This document shows, piece after piece, positions 39,468-47,840 of a stretch of DNA of 64,000 bases; position 1 is the first letter of the stretch; the number at the start of each line of letters is the position of its first letter. Source of the stretch: Nocardia brevicatena NBRC 12119 (lineage in GTDB: Bacteria > Actinomycetota > Actinomycetes > Mycobacteriales > Mycobacteriaceae); assembly GCF_000308495.1 (NCBI RefSeq), contig NZ_BAFU01000033.1:20421-84420 (forward strand), in the 5' to 3' direction. The notes beneath the pieces are model-generated. The model saw nothing but the letters and a program-made list of their open reading frames with translations, was not told the origin of the DNA and made no database searches. The translations under genes were made by a program, and so were the position numbers.

Positions 39468-39578
39468 GTGCGGTTCTTCCGCTCCGACCGCTCCGACCAT
39501 CCGCTGTTGCCGGCGGTGGGGTTCATCCTCGTCCTGTATGCGGCGCTGATCGCGCAGTCGGCCGTTTCGCCGCGGTAG
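39468..39578 (+). CDS. Possible 36-residue membrane peptide
   Basis: A short frame from GTG at 39468 reads MRFFRSDRSDHPLLPAVGFI and continues LVLYAALIAQSAVSPR. It has a basic N-terminus and one membrane helix, with good codon bias. No clear ribosome-binding site precedes it. It lies 64 bases after the NDK-like gene. It may be the last gene of that operon or chance. Confidence 0.3.
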   Translation: MRFFRSDRSDHPLLPAVGFILVLYAALIAQSAVSPR

Positions 39579-39688
39579 CGCGTTCACCACACCCCGATCG
39601 GCCGCCGACGGGAGGCTCGTGGGCGGGCCGGTTCCCTTGTGGCCCATGCGGTGTTCCCCAGGGAGACGGTGGGCGGTATCGTCCCGGT

Positions 39689-40615
39689 ATGCCCGAGCGC
39701 ATCATCCGGATCGCCACCCGGTCCAGTCCCATGGCCGTTGCCCAGGCGGAGCAGGTGGCGGAGGGCCTCGCGGTGTTCGGGGTGGAATCCGAACTGGTGA
39801 AGGTCACCTCGGCCGGTGACCGCTGGATGGGTGATCTGTCGAAGCTCGGCGGCAAAGGCGCGTTCGTCAAGGAGATCGATGACGCGCTGCTGCACGGTGA
39901 AGCAGACCTGGCCGTGCACTGCCTCAAGGACATTCCCGGAGACATCCCCATCCCGCCGGGTCTGGCGTTCGCCGGGTTCCTCCCGCGCGAGGAGGTGCGC
40001 GACGCGATCATCACCCGCGACGGCCGTCCGTTGGCCGAGCTACCCGAGACAGCGGTGATCGGCACCAGCTCGGTCCGCCGCGCCGCCCAATTGCGCCTGC
40101 GCTATCCGCGTCTGATGGTGAAACCGCTGCGCGGAAACATCAATACCCGCCTCACCCGGCTGGAGGAGGGCCATTACGACGCCCTCATCGCGGCGGTGGC
40201 GGGTCTGTACCGGGTGGGCAAGCCGGACCGTATCGCCGAGATACTGCCCGTGGAGGTCATGTGCCCGCCCATCGGCGCCGGCGTTATCGCCCTCGTCTGC
40301 CGTGACGACGACACCGAACTGCTCGAGCAGGCCGGCCGGCTCGACGACCCGGATACCCGCCGCCGGGCCGACGCCGAACGTGCCATGCTGCACGCCCTGC
40401 AGGGTCACTGCAATTCGCCCATCGCCGGCGTCTGCACCGTCGAGGCGACGGGCCGTCTTTCGTTGCGCGGCAAGGTGTTCGACCTCGACGGTACCCAATG
40501 GCTGGATTCGCATCACTGGGGTGTGCCGGAGGATCCGCAGGCCCTGGGTTTCTTCGTCGGTTCGGATCTGCTTCGCCAGGGTGCGCGCGCACTCATCGAT
40601 TCCATTCCGCACTGA
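39689..40615 (+). CDS. hemC: Porphobilinogen deaminase (hydroxymethylbilane synthase)
   Basis: Polymerises four porphobilinogens to hydroxymethylbilane in tetrapyrrole synthesis. The 308-residue protein begins MPERIIRIATRSSPMAVAQA, has LSKLGGKGAFVKEIDDALL, a catalytic-Asp region DLAVHCLKDIPGDIPIPPGL, TSSVRRAAQLRLRYPRLMVK and the dipyrromethane cofactor Cys in LQGHCNSPIAGVC. The common HSMKDVP block is HCLKDIP here, a variant I associate with stand-alone actinobacterial hemC genes. No other hem gene is adjacent, so it is either the sole relocated copy or a second one. The ribosome-binding site is weak. Confidence 0.93.
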   Translation: MPERIIRIATRSSPMAVAQAEQVAEGLAVFGVESELVKVTSAGDRWMGDLSKLGGKGAFVKEIDDALLHGEADLAVHCLKDIPGDIPIPPGLAFAGFLPREEVRDAIITRDGRPLAELPETAVIGTSSVRRAAQLRLRYPRLMVKPLRGNINTRLTRLEEGHYDALIAAVAGLYRVGKPDRIAEILPVEVMCPPIGAGVIALVCRDDDTELLEQAGRLDDPDTRRRADAERAMLHALQGHCNSPIAGVCTVEATGRLSLRGKVFDLDGTQWLDSHHWGVPEDPQALGFFVGSDLLRQGARALIDSIPH

Positions 40616-41035
40616 TCCCATCTTTCGGGCGGTGTCGCGTACCGGGGCGGGCCGTCCGTCGTGACCTGTCGACGGGGCGGGTTCTCGTTGCGGTGCCCAG
40701 CGGATCTCCGCCGGTTCGTCCCATGATTCCTTGTGAAACCCGTTGCGCGGCAATGTTTAACTTCTTCACGGTGGCGTAATTGAGACAGCCTCGGCCTCTT
40801 GGATCGAGAGGTGAGATATATAACCGCTGGTGTTTCACTATTATCTCGGTGAACGGCCGGCGGATGTCGGCTCGGCTCCGGTTCACCCGCCGCCGTAGCG
40901 GTAGCGACGCTGTAAAACGAGCGTTATGCTCGGCCGCATACCCGGAACCGGCTGGTCGAGTTGGTTTTTCGCGGGCTTCGAAGATCAACCCGTGGTGGGG
41001 CGCCGTCACGAAATACACGCAGGGGAGTTGGGCCC
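40616..41035. other. Upstream region of the conservon operon with an AT-rich patch
   Basis: About 420 bases between hemC and the CvnA-type gene. From about 40750 to 40855 the base composition drops (tttaacttcttcacgg, gtaattgagac, gatatataacc, cactattatctcgg), unlike the surrounding DNA, and likely includes one or more promoters. No gene is supported in this stretch. Confidence 0.5.
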
Positions 41036-42577
41036 GTGGCCGAATCGTCACTTTCGCCGGCCATCCGTAAAGCCGTGGATCGCGCCCCGGTCATGTGGCA
41101 GGGGCCGCTGCCGGCGCTCGGGATATGTGTGTTGGTGAGCGCGGGACCCATTGCGGCCGCGGTTATTTCGGTACCCGACTCGGTCCGGGTGCTCACCGCG
41201 GTCTGGGTGATCGTCGCCGCCGTGCTCGTCTGCGCCGCGGTGACCGTGTCGGTGTACTTCCGCGGAATGGCGCGGGCCGCCGAAGACGAAGTGGCGGCGG
41301 CGAACGCCAGAGCCGCCGACGCCGAGGCCCGGGCCGCCGTCACCGTCGAATCCGCGGCCGGTCGGCAGGCCGACGCGGTGGTGAGCGAACGCCGGCGCGC
41401 GGCGGCGACCGCGGCGATGGCGAACGCGGCCGGTCGCATGCAGGCCATGACGACCAGCATGCTCGCGACGCTACAAGACCTCGAACACCGGTACTCCGAA
41501 CACGAAGTACTCGCCGACCTGTTGAAACTGGACCACGACACGGCGCGGGCGGGACGGCTCGCCGACAGTATCGCCATTCTCAGCGGCGCCCGCACCGGAC
41601 GGCGCTGGGCCAAGCCGATCGAAATGGAACGGGTCCTGCGCGCCGCCATGGGACGGGTGAGCGGATACCAGCGGGTGCGGTTGCGGGCCGTCGCCGATAT
41701 CGCGGTGGTCGGACACGCCGCCGAAGGCGTGATCCACGCCCTGGCCGAACTCGTCGACAACGCCTGCCAATTCTCTCCGCCCACCACCGAAGTCCACGTC
41801 TACGCCGCCGAGGTACCGGCCGGCGTGGTGGTCACCATCGAGGACAGCGGGCTGGTGATGAGCGAAACGGCGCTGCGCCGCGCACAGGAGGCGGTATCCG
41901 GGAAAACCGATTCGGCCGCTGATGTGGTGCAGGACCTCTCCTCGCTCAACGGCACCCGGTTCGGCCTCGCCGTGGTGGGACGGCTGGCCCGCAAACACGG
42001 GCTCACCGTCAACTACCGGCCCTCGGCACTCGGCGGAACGGCCGCCGTGGTGGTCGTTCCGCGCGAACTCACCACCCGGCCGGAGAACCGGACCCAGGCC
42101 GTTCGACCGCATCCGCAACCGCAGACCTTCGCCCTGCCGGCATCGCCTGAATCGTCCGACCCGGCGACCGCGGCATCCGATCCGGTGACCGAGAAGTATC
42201 GGCCGGTGAGCGAGGTGCACCCGGTCGGCCGGACTCGCGAGGCGCACGGTTTCTCGTCCACCCCGACGCTGGAGCCGGCCCGCCTCGCCTCCGAGTCCTC
42301 TCCGCAGCCCAGGTCCGGTATGACCCCCGTGGGGCCGCGGGTTTCCGCCTCCGCCGGGCCCACCGAGTCCGTGCTCCCGCAACGCCGCCGCGGCCACACC
42401 CTCGCCGCCGCGCATCCAGAGGGCCTACCCGACCCCACCCGCACCGGTGCCACCGTGCCGGTCCGCCGGTCGTCACCCTCGGCGTTGGGGGCATTTCAAC
42501 GTGCAGTAACCGGTCGCGGCAACGAGGCCGCGGTGCCGTCCCCCCGTCCCCCGTTCGACGCTCGGGAGAGCCAATGA
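41036..42577 (+). CDS. cvnA: Conservon CvnA-type sensor ATPase (histidine-kinase-like)
   Basis: A 513-residue membrane protein. Two N-terminal helices (ALGICVLVSAGPIAAAVI, VLTAVWVIVAAVLVCAAVTV) precede a coiled coil (AAEDEVAAANARAADAEARA). The HATPase domain has ALAELVDNACQFSPPTTEVH as N-box, VVTIEDSGLVMS as G1 and GTRFGLAVVGRLARKHGLTV as G2. The phospho-accepting His region is atypical, as in Streptomyces CvnA proteins. The last 150 residues are disordered, Pro/Ser-rich. GTG at 41036 follows GGGGAG by eight bases. It heads a four-gene Cvn set in overlapping order, a known actinobacterial module that works like a eukaryotic G-protein-coupled switch. Confidence 0.9.
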   Translation: MAESSLSPAIRKAVDRAPVMWQGPLPALGICVLVSAGPIAAAVISVPDSVRVLTAVWVIVAAVLVCAAVTVSVYFRGMARAAEDEVAAANARAADAEARAAVTVESAAGRQADAVVSERRRAAATAAMANAAGRMQAMTTSMLATLQDLEHRYSEHEVLADLLKLDHDTARAGRLADSIAILSGARTGRRWAKPIEMERVLRAAMGRVSGYQRVRLRAVADIAVVGHAAEGVIHALAELVDNACQFSPPTTEVHVYAAEVPAGVVVTIEDSGLVMSETALRRAQEAVSGKTDSAADVVQDLSSLNGTRFGLAVVGRLARKHGLTVNYRPSALGGTAAVVVVPRELTTRPENRTQAVRPHPQPQTFALPASPESSDPATAASDPVTEKYRPVSEVHPVGRTREAHGFSSTPTLEPARLASESSPQPRSGMTPVGPRVSASAGPTESVLPQRRRGHTLAAAHPEGLPDPTRTGATVPVRRSSPSALGAFQRAVTGRGNEAAVPSPRPPFDARESQ

Positions 42578-42990
42578 CGACTTCGGATCCATACCAGCTG
42601 GATTGGCTGCTACAGCGTCTGCTGGACACCACCCCGCATACCCGGCATGCGCTGCTGGTCGCCTCCGACGGAATCCGAATCTGTCATACCTCCGGCCTGG
42701 CGGTGGAGCAGGCAGACCGGCTCTCCGCCATCGCCGCCGGCATCCAGGCCCTGGCCGCCGGCGCCTCGGCCGATTTCGGTGCCGGACGCGGCGGGGTGCG
42801 GCAGTCGATGACCGAATTCGACGGCGGGATCCTGTTCGTGGTCGGCACCGGTCTGGGCGCTCAGATCGCGGTCCTGTCCGACGAGGATGCCGACGCCGGG
42901 CTGGTGGGGGCGCAGCTGGCCGCGCTGGTCGAACAGGTGGGAGAACATCTGGCCGTTCCGCCGCGACTGGGCCGAGCGGGCGCGCTATGA
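42574..42990 (+). CDS. cvnB: Roadblock/LC7 domain protein (CvnB)
   Basis: A 138-residue roadblock/LC7 protein, MTTSDPYQLDWLLQRLLDTT at its start and HALLVASDGIRICHTSGLAV in the middle, with a C-terminal VGAQLAALVEQVGEHLAVPP helix. In Streptomyces conservons CvnB associates with the CvnD GTPase. It overlaps CvnA and CvnC genes by four bases on each side. Confidence 0.93.
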   Translation: MTTSDPYQLDWLLQRLLDTTPHTRHALLVASDGIRICHTSGLAVEQADRLSAIAAGIQALAAGASADFGAGRGGVRQSMTEFDGGILFVVGTGLGAQIAVLSDEDADAGLVGAQLAALVEQVGEHLAVPPRLGRAGAL

Positions 42991-43371
42991 CCGGGCACGG
43001 CCGCGTGAACCGGACCCGGCCGCGATGATGTCCCCGACCGTTTCTACACGCTCACCGGCGGCCGTGCCCGCCCCGATACCGATGCCTTCGACATCGTGAC
43101 GCTGGTGGTGAGCGAATGCGATCCCACGCCCGGAATGGTGTCCGAACACGCGGCGATTCTGAGTATGTGCCGGGCCCCCACCGCGGTCGTGGAGATCGCG
43201 GCCGAACTGCGTCTGCCCGTCGGTATCGCCATGGTGCTGCTGTCGGATCTCCTGCACGCGGGCAGGATCACCGTTCGTCATCCCACCCCCATCGTCCCCG
43301 ACGAGTACGGGTATGCCGTGCCCGACCGGGACACCCTCGAGAAGGTGCTCGTTGGACTACGTAGCCTATGA
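42987..43371 (+). CDS. cvnC: DUF742 protein (CvnC), apparent frameshift near the N-terminus
   Basis: DUF742 proteins are winged-helix-like partners in conservons. The body reads DDVPDRFYTLTGGRARPDTD, then FDIVTLVVSECDPTPGMVSE and VEIAAELRLPVGIAMVLLSD. The coupled ATG at 42987 (ATGA with CvnB) starts in another frame, MTGHGRVNRTRPR, and hits TGA at 43026. The body frame has a stop at 43006 and no start codon until GTG 43096, which would lose the conserved FYTLTGGR segment. So either one base has been gained or lost near 43020, or a +1 shift occurs there. Without the shift only a 91-residue product from 43096 is possible. Confidence 0.8.
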
Positions 43372-43978
43372 CAGCCGGCCGACCCGAGCCCAGGTCCCGC
43401 TGCACAACACCGCCCAGTATCCGCTGAAGATCGTTGTCGTCGGCGGGTTCGGAGTGGGCAAGACCACCATGGTCCGTTCGGTCAGCGAGATCCTGCCGCT
43501 GGACACCGAAGCGATGATGACCGACGCCGGTGTCGGTATCGACGATCTCGCCGGGGTGACCGGGAAGACCAGCACCACGGTCGCTTTCGATTTCGGACGG
43601 ATCTCCCTGACCTCCGAACATGTGCTGTACGTATTCGGCGCGCCCGGCCAGGAACGGTTCTGGTTCCTGTGGGATCAGCTGTTCTCGGGTGCGCTCGGGG
43701 CAGTGGTGTTGGTGGACCCGCGGCGTATCACCGACTCCTGGTACGCCATCGACCGGCTGGAATACCAGCGCATCCCGTTCGTGTTGGCCTGCAACAACTT
43801 CGAGCCCATCTCACCGCGGCCCGAGGAGATCCGCGCGGCGCTGGACCTGGATCCCGAGGTGCCGCTGGTCGACTGCGACGCCCGCTCCCGCGGTTCGTGC
43901 AAACAGGTCCTGATCACACTCGTCGAACATCTGATGACGCGAGTGGTCGCGTCCGCCGAATCGGAGCCGCTGTCGTGA
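43352..43978 (+). CDS. cvnD: GTP-binding protein CvnD
   Basis: A 208-residue small GTPase, the G-protein-like component of the conservon. It has G1 VVGGFGVGKTTMVRSVSEIL, a G3-like YVFGAPGQERFWFLWDQLF, and LACNNF in place of NKxD, as usual in the family. TTG at 43352 (MDYVAYDSRPTRAQ) has GAAGG upstream and overlaps CvnC by 20 bases; a longer frame from 43313 exists. The stop overlaps the P450 start (GTGA). Confidence 0.93.
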   Translation: MDYVAYDSRPTRAQVPLHNTAQYPLKIVVVGGFGVGKTTMVRSVSEILPLDTEAMMTDAGVGIDDLAGVTGKTSTTVAFDFGRISLTSEHVLYVFGAPGQERFWFLWDQLFSGALGAVVLVDPRRITDSWYAIDRLEYQRIPFVLACNNFEPISPRPEEIRAALDLDPEVPLVDCDARSRGSCKQVLITLVEHLMTRVVASAESEPLS

Positions 43979-45273
43979 CCTATTTCGAGGCCGAGTACTC
44001 CCGGGCGGGGGAGGTGCCCCCCGCCGAGGACTACCCAGCCCAGCGGGACGGCGCGGTCCTGCTGGACGGCCCCGGATTCCATACCGACCCGCATCGCCTC
44101 TACACGCGGATGCGCGGTGAGCACGGCCCGGTGGTGGCCGTGGAACTGCTGGGCGGTATCCCCGCCTGGCTGGTGATCGGCTACCGCGAACTGCATCAGG
44201 TGACCACCGACCCGGACCTGTTCACCCGCGACCGCACCCTGTGGAATCAATGGTCAGCGATTCCGCCGGACTGGCCGCTGCTGCCGATGGTCGGCCCACC
44301 GGGCCCGGGGATCTACCACTGCGGCAATTTCGAGCACCGCCGCCACGTCGCGATGGTCGATTCCGCGCTGGAATCGGTCGACCCGTTCGCCCTGCGCGCC
44401 GTCTGTGAACAGTTGGCCGACCGGCTCATCGACGGTTTCTGCGGCCGCGGCCAGGCCGATGTGGTCTCCGAATTCGCCGAACCGCTCCCGATCCTGGTAT
44501 TGGCCTGGATTCTCGGCGTCCCCGAGGGCGACGGTCCCCGCCTGGCGCGGACCATGAAGGCCCTCGCCGACGGCGGGGGAGACGCCCTCGGCGCGTATCA
44601 GCAGTTCATGGACCATATGCAGCAACTGCTGAAAGAGAAGCAGGCGCGGCCCGGCGACGACCTGGTATCGCGGATGCTCGCCCACCGTGAACCGTTCAGC
44701 GACGAGGAATACCGCCTGGACCTGCAGGCGATCACCGCGGCCGGACACCTGCCGACCGCCGACTGGATCGGCAACTCGGTACGGCTGATGCTCACCGACG
44801 ATCGTTTCGCCGCCGCGCTCGGCGGCGCCCGGCACAGTATCGGACAGGCCATGAACGAGGTGCTGTGGGAGGACACCCCCAACCAGATCCTCGTCGGCCG
44901 CTGGGCCTCCCGCGACACCCGGCTCGGTGAGAAGACCATCTACGCCGGCGACATGCTGCTGCTGGGTCTGGCCGGCGCCAATGCCGACCCGCATATCCGT
45001 CAACATACCGGCGACGGCGCCGAACCCGCACATTCCGGCAATGCCGCGCATTTCGCATTCGGCCATGGCGAATTCCGTTGCCCCTATCCCGCCCAGCAGA
45101 TCGCGGAGATCATCGCCCGCACCGGTATCGAGGTGCTGCTCGACCGGCTTCCCGATCTGGACCTGGCCGTATCCGAGTACGAGCTGCAGCGCCGCCCCTC
45201 GCCGTTCCTGCGGGGAACGACCTCGCTGCCGGTCGTCTTCACCCCTGTTTCCGCTGTCGGAGGTCGACTATGA
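43975..45273 (+). CDS. Cytochrome-P450-like protein of the conservon (non-canonical motifs)
   Basis: A 432-residue P450-type protein coupled to CvnD. The heme-ligand region is present as HFAFGHGEFRCPYPAQQIAE, with Cys, but Pro replaces the usual Gly two residues after it. The I-helix reads AITAAGHLPTADWIGNSVRL rather than AGxxTT, and the K-helix position reads AMNEVLWEDTPNQIL without ExxR. Such conservon P450 relatives (CvnE-like) are found in Streptomyces. Whether it is a monooxygenase or a heme-binding sensor is open. The start GTG overlaps the CvnD stop. Confidence 0.82.
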   Translation: MTYFEAEYSRAGEVPPAEDYPAQRDGAVLLDGPGFHTDPHRLYTRMRGEHGPVVAVELLGGIPAWLVIGYRELHQVTTDPDLFTRDRTLWNQWSAIPPDWPLLPMVGPPGPGIYHCGNFEHRRHVAMVDSALESVDPFALRAVCEQLADRLIDGFCGRGQADVVSEFAEPLPILVLAWILGVPEGDGPRLARTMKALADGGGDALGAYQQFMDHMQQLLKEKQARPGDDLVSRMLAHREPFSDEEYRLDLQAITAAGHLPTADWIGNSVRLMLTDDRFAAALGGARHSIGQAMNEVLWEDTPNQILVGRWASRDTRLGEKTIYAGDMLLLGLAGANADPHIRQHTGDGAEPAHSGNAAHFAFGHGEFRCPYPAQQIAEIIARTGIEVLLDRLPDLDLAVSEYELQRRPSPFLRGTTSLPVVFTPVSAVGGRL

Positions 45274-46502
45274 GTTCACAATGCCCGCACGCTCTGACCA
45301 TCGATCCCATGGTCGGTGATCTGGCAGGGGAGACCCGGCAGCTGAGCGAGGGTCCGACACTGGCCCGAATCGAACTGCTCGGGGTACCCGCCTGGACCGT
45401 CACCCGGCACCGGGTGGCCCGGCAGCTGCTCACCGACACCCGGCTGGTCAAGGACATCAACGCCTGGTCACTGTGGCAGGCCGGGGTGGTGACCCGCCAG
45501 TGGCCGCTGATCGGCATGATCGACGCGGGCCGTTCCATGTTCACTGTCGACGGCGCCGAGCACCGCCGGCTGCGGATCAAGACCACCAAGGCGCTCGGCC
45601 CTCGCCGCCTCGACACCCTGCGGCCGGGAATCGAGAAGGTCACCGCCGAACTGCTCGACAACCTCATCGCCGCGGGCTCGGGCGGCGCGGTGGTGGATCT
45701 GAAGTCGGTTTTCGCCTATCCGCTGCCGATGCGCGTGGTCAGCGAGCTCATGGGCGTCGATCCCGCCGACCAGGACAGGCTGCTCACCTGGTACAAGGCG
45801 TTCTTCTCGCTGCTCACCCCGCAGGACGAGCGCCTGCGGGTGATCGCCGACCTCGACGAGTACTACGCCGAGATGGTGCGCGCCAAAACCGCTGTCCCCA
45901 GCGACGATCTCACCTCCGACTTCATCCACGACACCGAAGAAGGTGTCGAGCCCCTCACCGAGGAAGAGGTCATCGGCACCCTGAAGGCGCTGGTGGCCGC
46001 CGGCCATGAAACCACCGTCAGCCTGATCCTCACCACCGTCCGCGCCCTGCTCACCCAGCCCGACCAGCTGCGACCGGTGCGGGGCGGCGACTATCCGTGG
46101 GAGGCGGCGATCGAGGAAACCCTGCGCTGGGACGGTCCGGTCAACCATCTGCTCATGCGGTTCGCCACCGAGGACATCACCGTCGACGGCACCACCATCG
46201 AAAAGGGTGAAGGCGTCGTCATGTCCTATCGGGCGATCGGCCGTGATACCGAGGTGCACGGCACCGACGCCGACGATTTCGATATCACCCGGCCCACCGC
46301 GAACCGCAATATCTCCTTCGGTTTCGGCCCGCATATCTGTCCCGGTGCGGCCCTGGCCCGGCTCGAGGCCCGGATCGCCCTGCCGGCGCTGTTCGAGCGG
46401 TTCCCCGACCTGCAGCTCGCGGTCCCGGTGGAGGAGATCACCAACCTGCCGGTGCTCACCCAGAACGATTTGGCGGCGTTCCCCGTTCGGCTGGGGAACT
46501 GA
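45270..46502 (+). CDS. Cytochrome P450, canonical
   Basis: A 410-residue bacterial P450. It carries VAAGHETTVSLILTTVRALL as the I-helix, AIEETLRWDGPVNHLLMRFA as the ExxR helix and SFGFGPHICPGAALARLEAR as the heme loop, all in the normal places. The N-terminus MSSQCPHALTIDP is typical. ATG at 45270 overlaps the previous stop. Its product is soluble; the substrate and redox partner are unknown, and no ferredoxin gene is adjacent. It is the last gene of the conservon operon. Confidence 0.93.
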   Translation: MSSQCPHALTIDPMVGDLAGETRQLSEGPTLARIELLGVPAWTVTRHRVARQLLTDTRLVKDINAWSLWQAGVVTRQWPLIGMIDAGRSMFTVDGAEHRRLRIKTTKALGPRRLDTLRPGIEKVTAELLDNLIAAGSGGAVVDLKSVFAYPLPMRVVSELMGVDPADQDRLLTWYKAFFSLLTPQDERLRVIADLDEYYAEMVRAKTAVPSDDLTSDFIHDTEEGVEPLTEEEVIGTLKALVAAGHETTVSLILTTVRALLTQPDQLRPVRGGDYPWEAAIEETLRWDGPVNHLLMRFATEDITVDGTTIEKGEGVVMSYRAIGRDTEVHGTDADDFDITRPTANRNISFGFGPHICPGAALARLEARIALPALFERFPDLQLAVPVEEITNLPVLTQNDLAAFPVRLGN

Positions 46503-46703
46503 GCGCTATACGGGAGGTATCCGAGCTCGGCCGTGGGGAAGGGTGTCGCCGATGCGGCGGCCCGGTTATCGGCGGTCGGGCTCGTTTCAATCCGTTTCCA
46601 CGCGCTCGAGGTCGGCCATGCCGATCGGCCGGAGACGCGGGGTAGGAATTTCCGATCGGACGTCGGTCGGATGGTCGAAGCAGCGAGGGCCGGGTTCCCG
46701 CTT

Positions 46704-47579
46704 TCAGGTTTCGCGCCGTAGGACGAGGGGCACCTGGGGTGCTGTTATGTTGTGTGCCGCCTCCGACGGCGGTGTCTGCCTTACGGTGTCGGGTGCCGAT
46801 ACGTCGTCGACGAAGCCGTAGTGTCGGTAGACCCATTCGGCCACACTGTCTTTGGTGGTAAATGTGTAGACATCGACATCCCCCAGGTGGTCGAGCCCTC
46901 CACGCAGGAGAAGGCCGCCGACTTTTTGGTCGTGCCATGTCGGATGCACATACCACGCGTTCAGCCGGCCTGTGCCGTCCGGGCGGTGCGACACCCAGAT
47001 GAAGCCCGCGATATCGCCGGTGGTCGTTCGGGCGACGAGAAGTCCTGGCTCACCGCTCGAGGCGAGTCCCGTCCATTCCCCGAGCTTGCGTGGTCCCAGA
47101 TCCGTCAACAAGAATCTGTCCACATCGGCGGGAGCAGCCCCGGGGAGGCGATTCAGGACGCTTCGAGCTCCGAGCACGTGGGCGCGAGTGATACCCGCCG
47201 CGTCCATCTTCCGAGCCGGCCCGATCATGGCCACAGGACTCGGAATGTCTCGACTCGTGTCCAGGTACTCCGGCGTGAAGAGGGCCGGAGCGGCGGCGCC
47301 GGTACCGGCGGGCGGGTCGCCGCGGTCGAATGTGTGCTTCAGCGGTTCGGCTTTCGACATGTCGGCATCGGTGTGCACCCGGCTCGTGTGTCGGAACCCT
47401 TTCGATCCTATGCCGCCCCGGTAGGTGTCGGTGAAGTGTCCAGCCGCGCGTGACAGCTGGAAGCATATTTCATCGGCAACGTTCGAGAGTGCTTGTATCA
47501 GCCTCGTCCCTGGCAACCGACCCCTCCACGTTTCCGTTGTCTCGTGCGCGACAGTGGTGTCGTTGCCATCTTGCGGCAC
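46704..47579 (-). CDS. GNAT acetyltransferase with a helical N-terminal region
   Basis: A 291-residue protein. The C-terminal half is a GNAT domain: LVARTTTGDIAGFIWVSHRP, LNAWYVHPTWHDQKVGGLLL (motif A) and AEWVYRHYGFVDD (motif B). The first 90 residues are helical and charged and end in KHTFDRGDPPAGTGAAAP, a proline-rich linker like that in the protein at 29410-30255. This arrangement recalls modular effectors; alternatively it is an ordinary acetyltransferase with an extension. It is monocistronic, and the acceptor is unknown. Confidence 0.75.
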   Translation of the reverse strand: MPQDGNDTTVAHETTETWRGRLPGTRLIQALSNVADEICFQLSRAAGHFTDTYRGGIGSKGFRHTSRVHTDADMSKAEPLKHTFDRGDPPAGTGAAAPALFTPEYLDTSRDIPSPVAMIGPARKMDAAGITRAHVLGARSVLNRLPGAAPADVDRFLLTDLGPRKLGEWTGLASSGEPGLLVARTTTGDIAGFIWVSHRPDGTGRLNAWYVHPTWHDQKVGGLLLRGGLDHLGDVDVYTFTTKDSVAEWVYRHYGFVDDVSAPDTVRQTPPSEAAHNITAPQVPLVLRRET

Positions 47580-47840
47580 CGATCATGTGCCTATTTCCCG
47601 GGGTCGTCTTGAACATTTTTCACCCTCGTCGATGTGTGGCGACCGGTGGTGGGTCGGATCGGCGTTCGGCCAGGTCGACGAAGGTATCGAACAGCCGGCG
47701 AATCGTTCCGATTGTGGGACGAAAGAACACAGGGAATTCGGCATACATGGTGCACAGCTCGTGCAGCGTTTCCCCGTATCACACACCGGGTTCGGCGACG
47801 GCACCACCGGGAAAACCCCGATCGGCCGACAATGGCTTGT

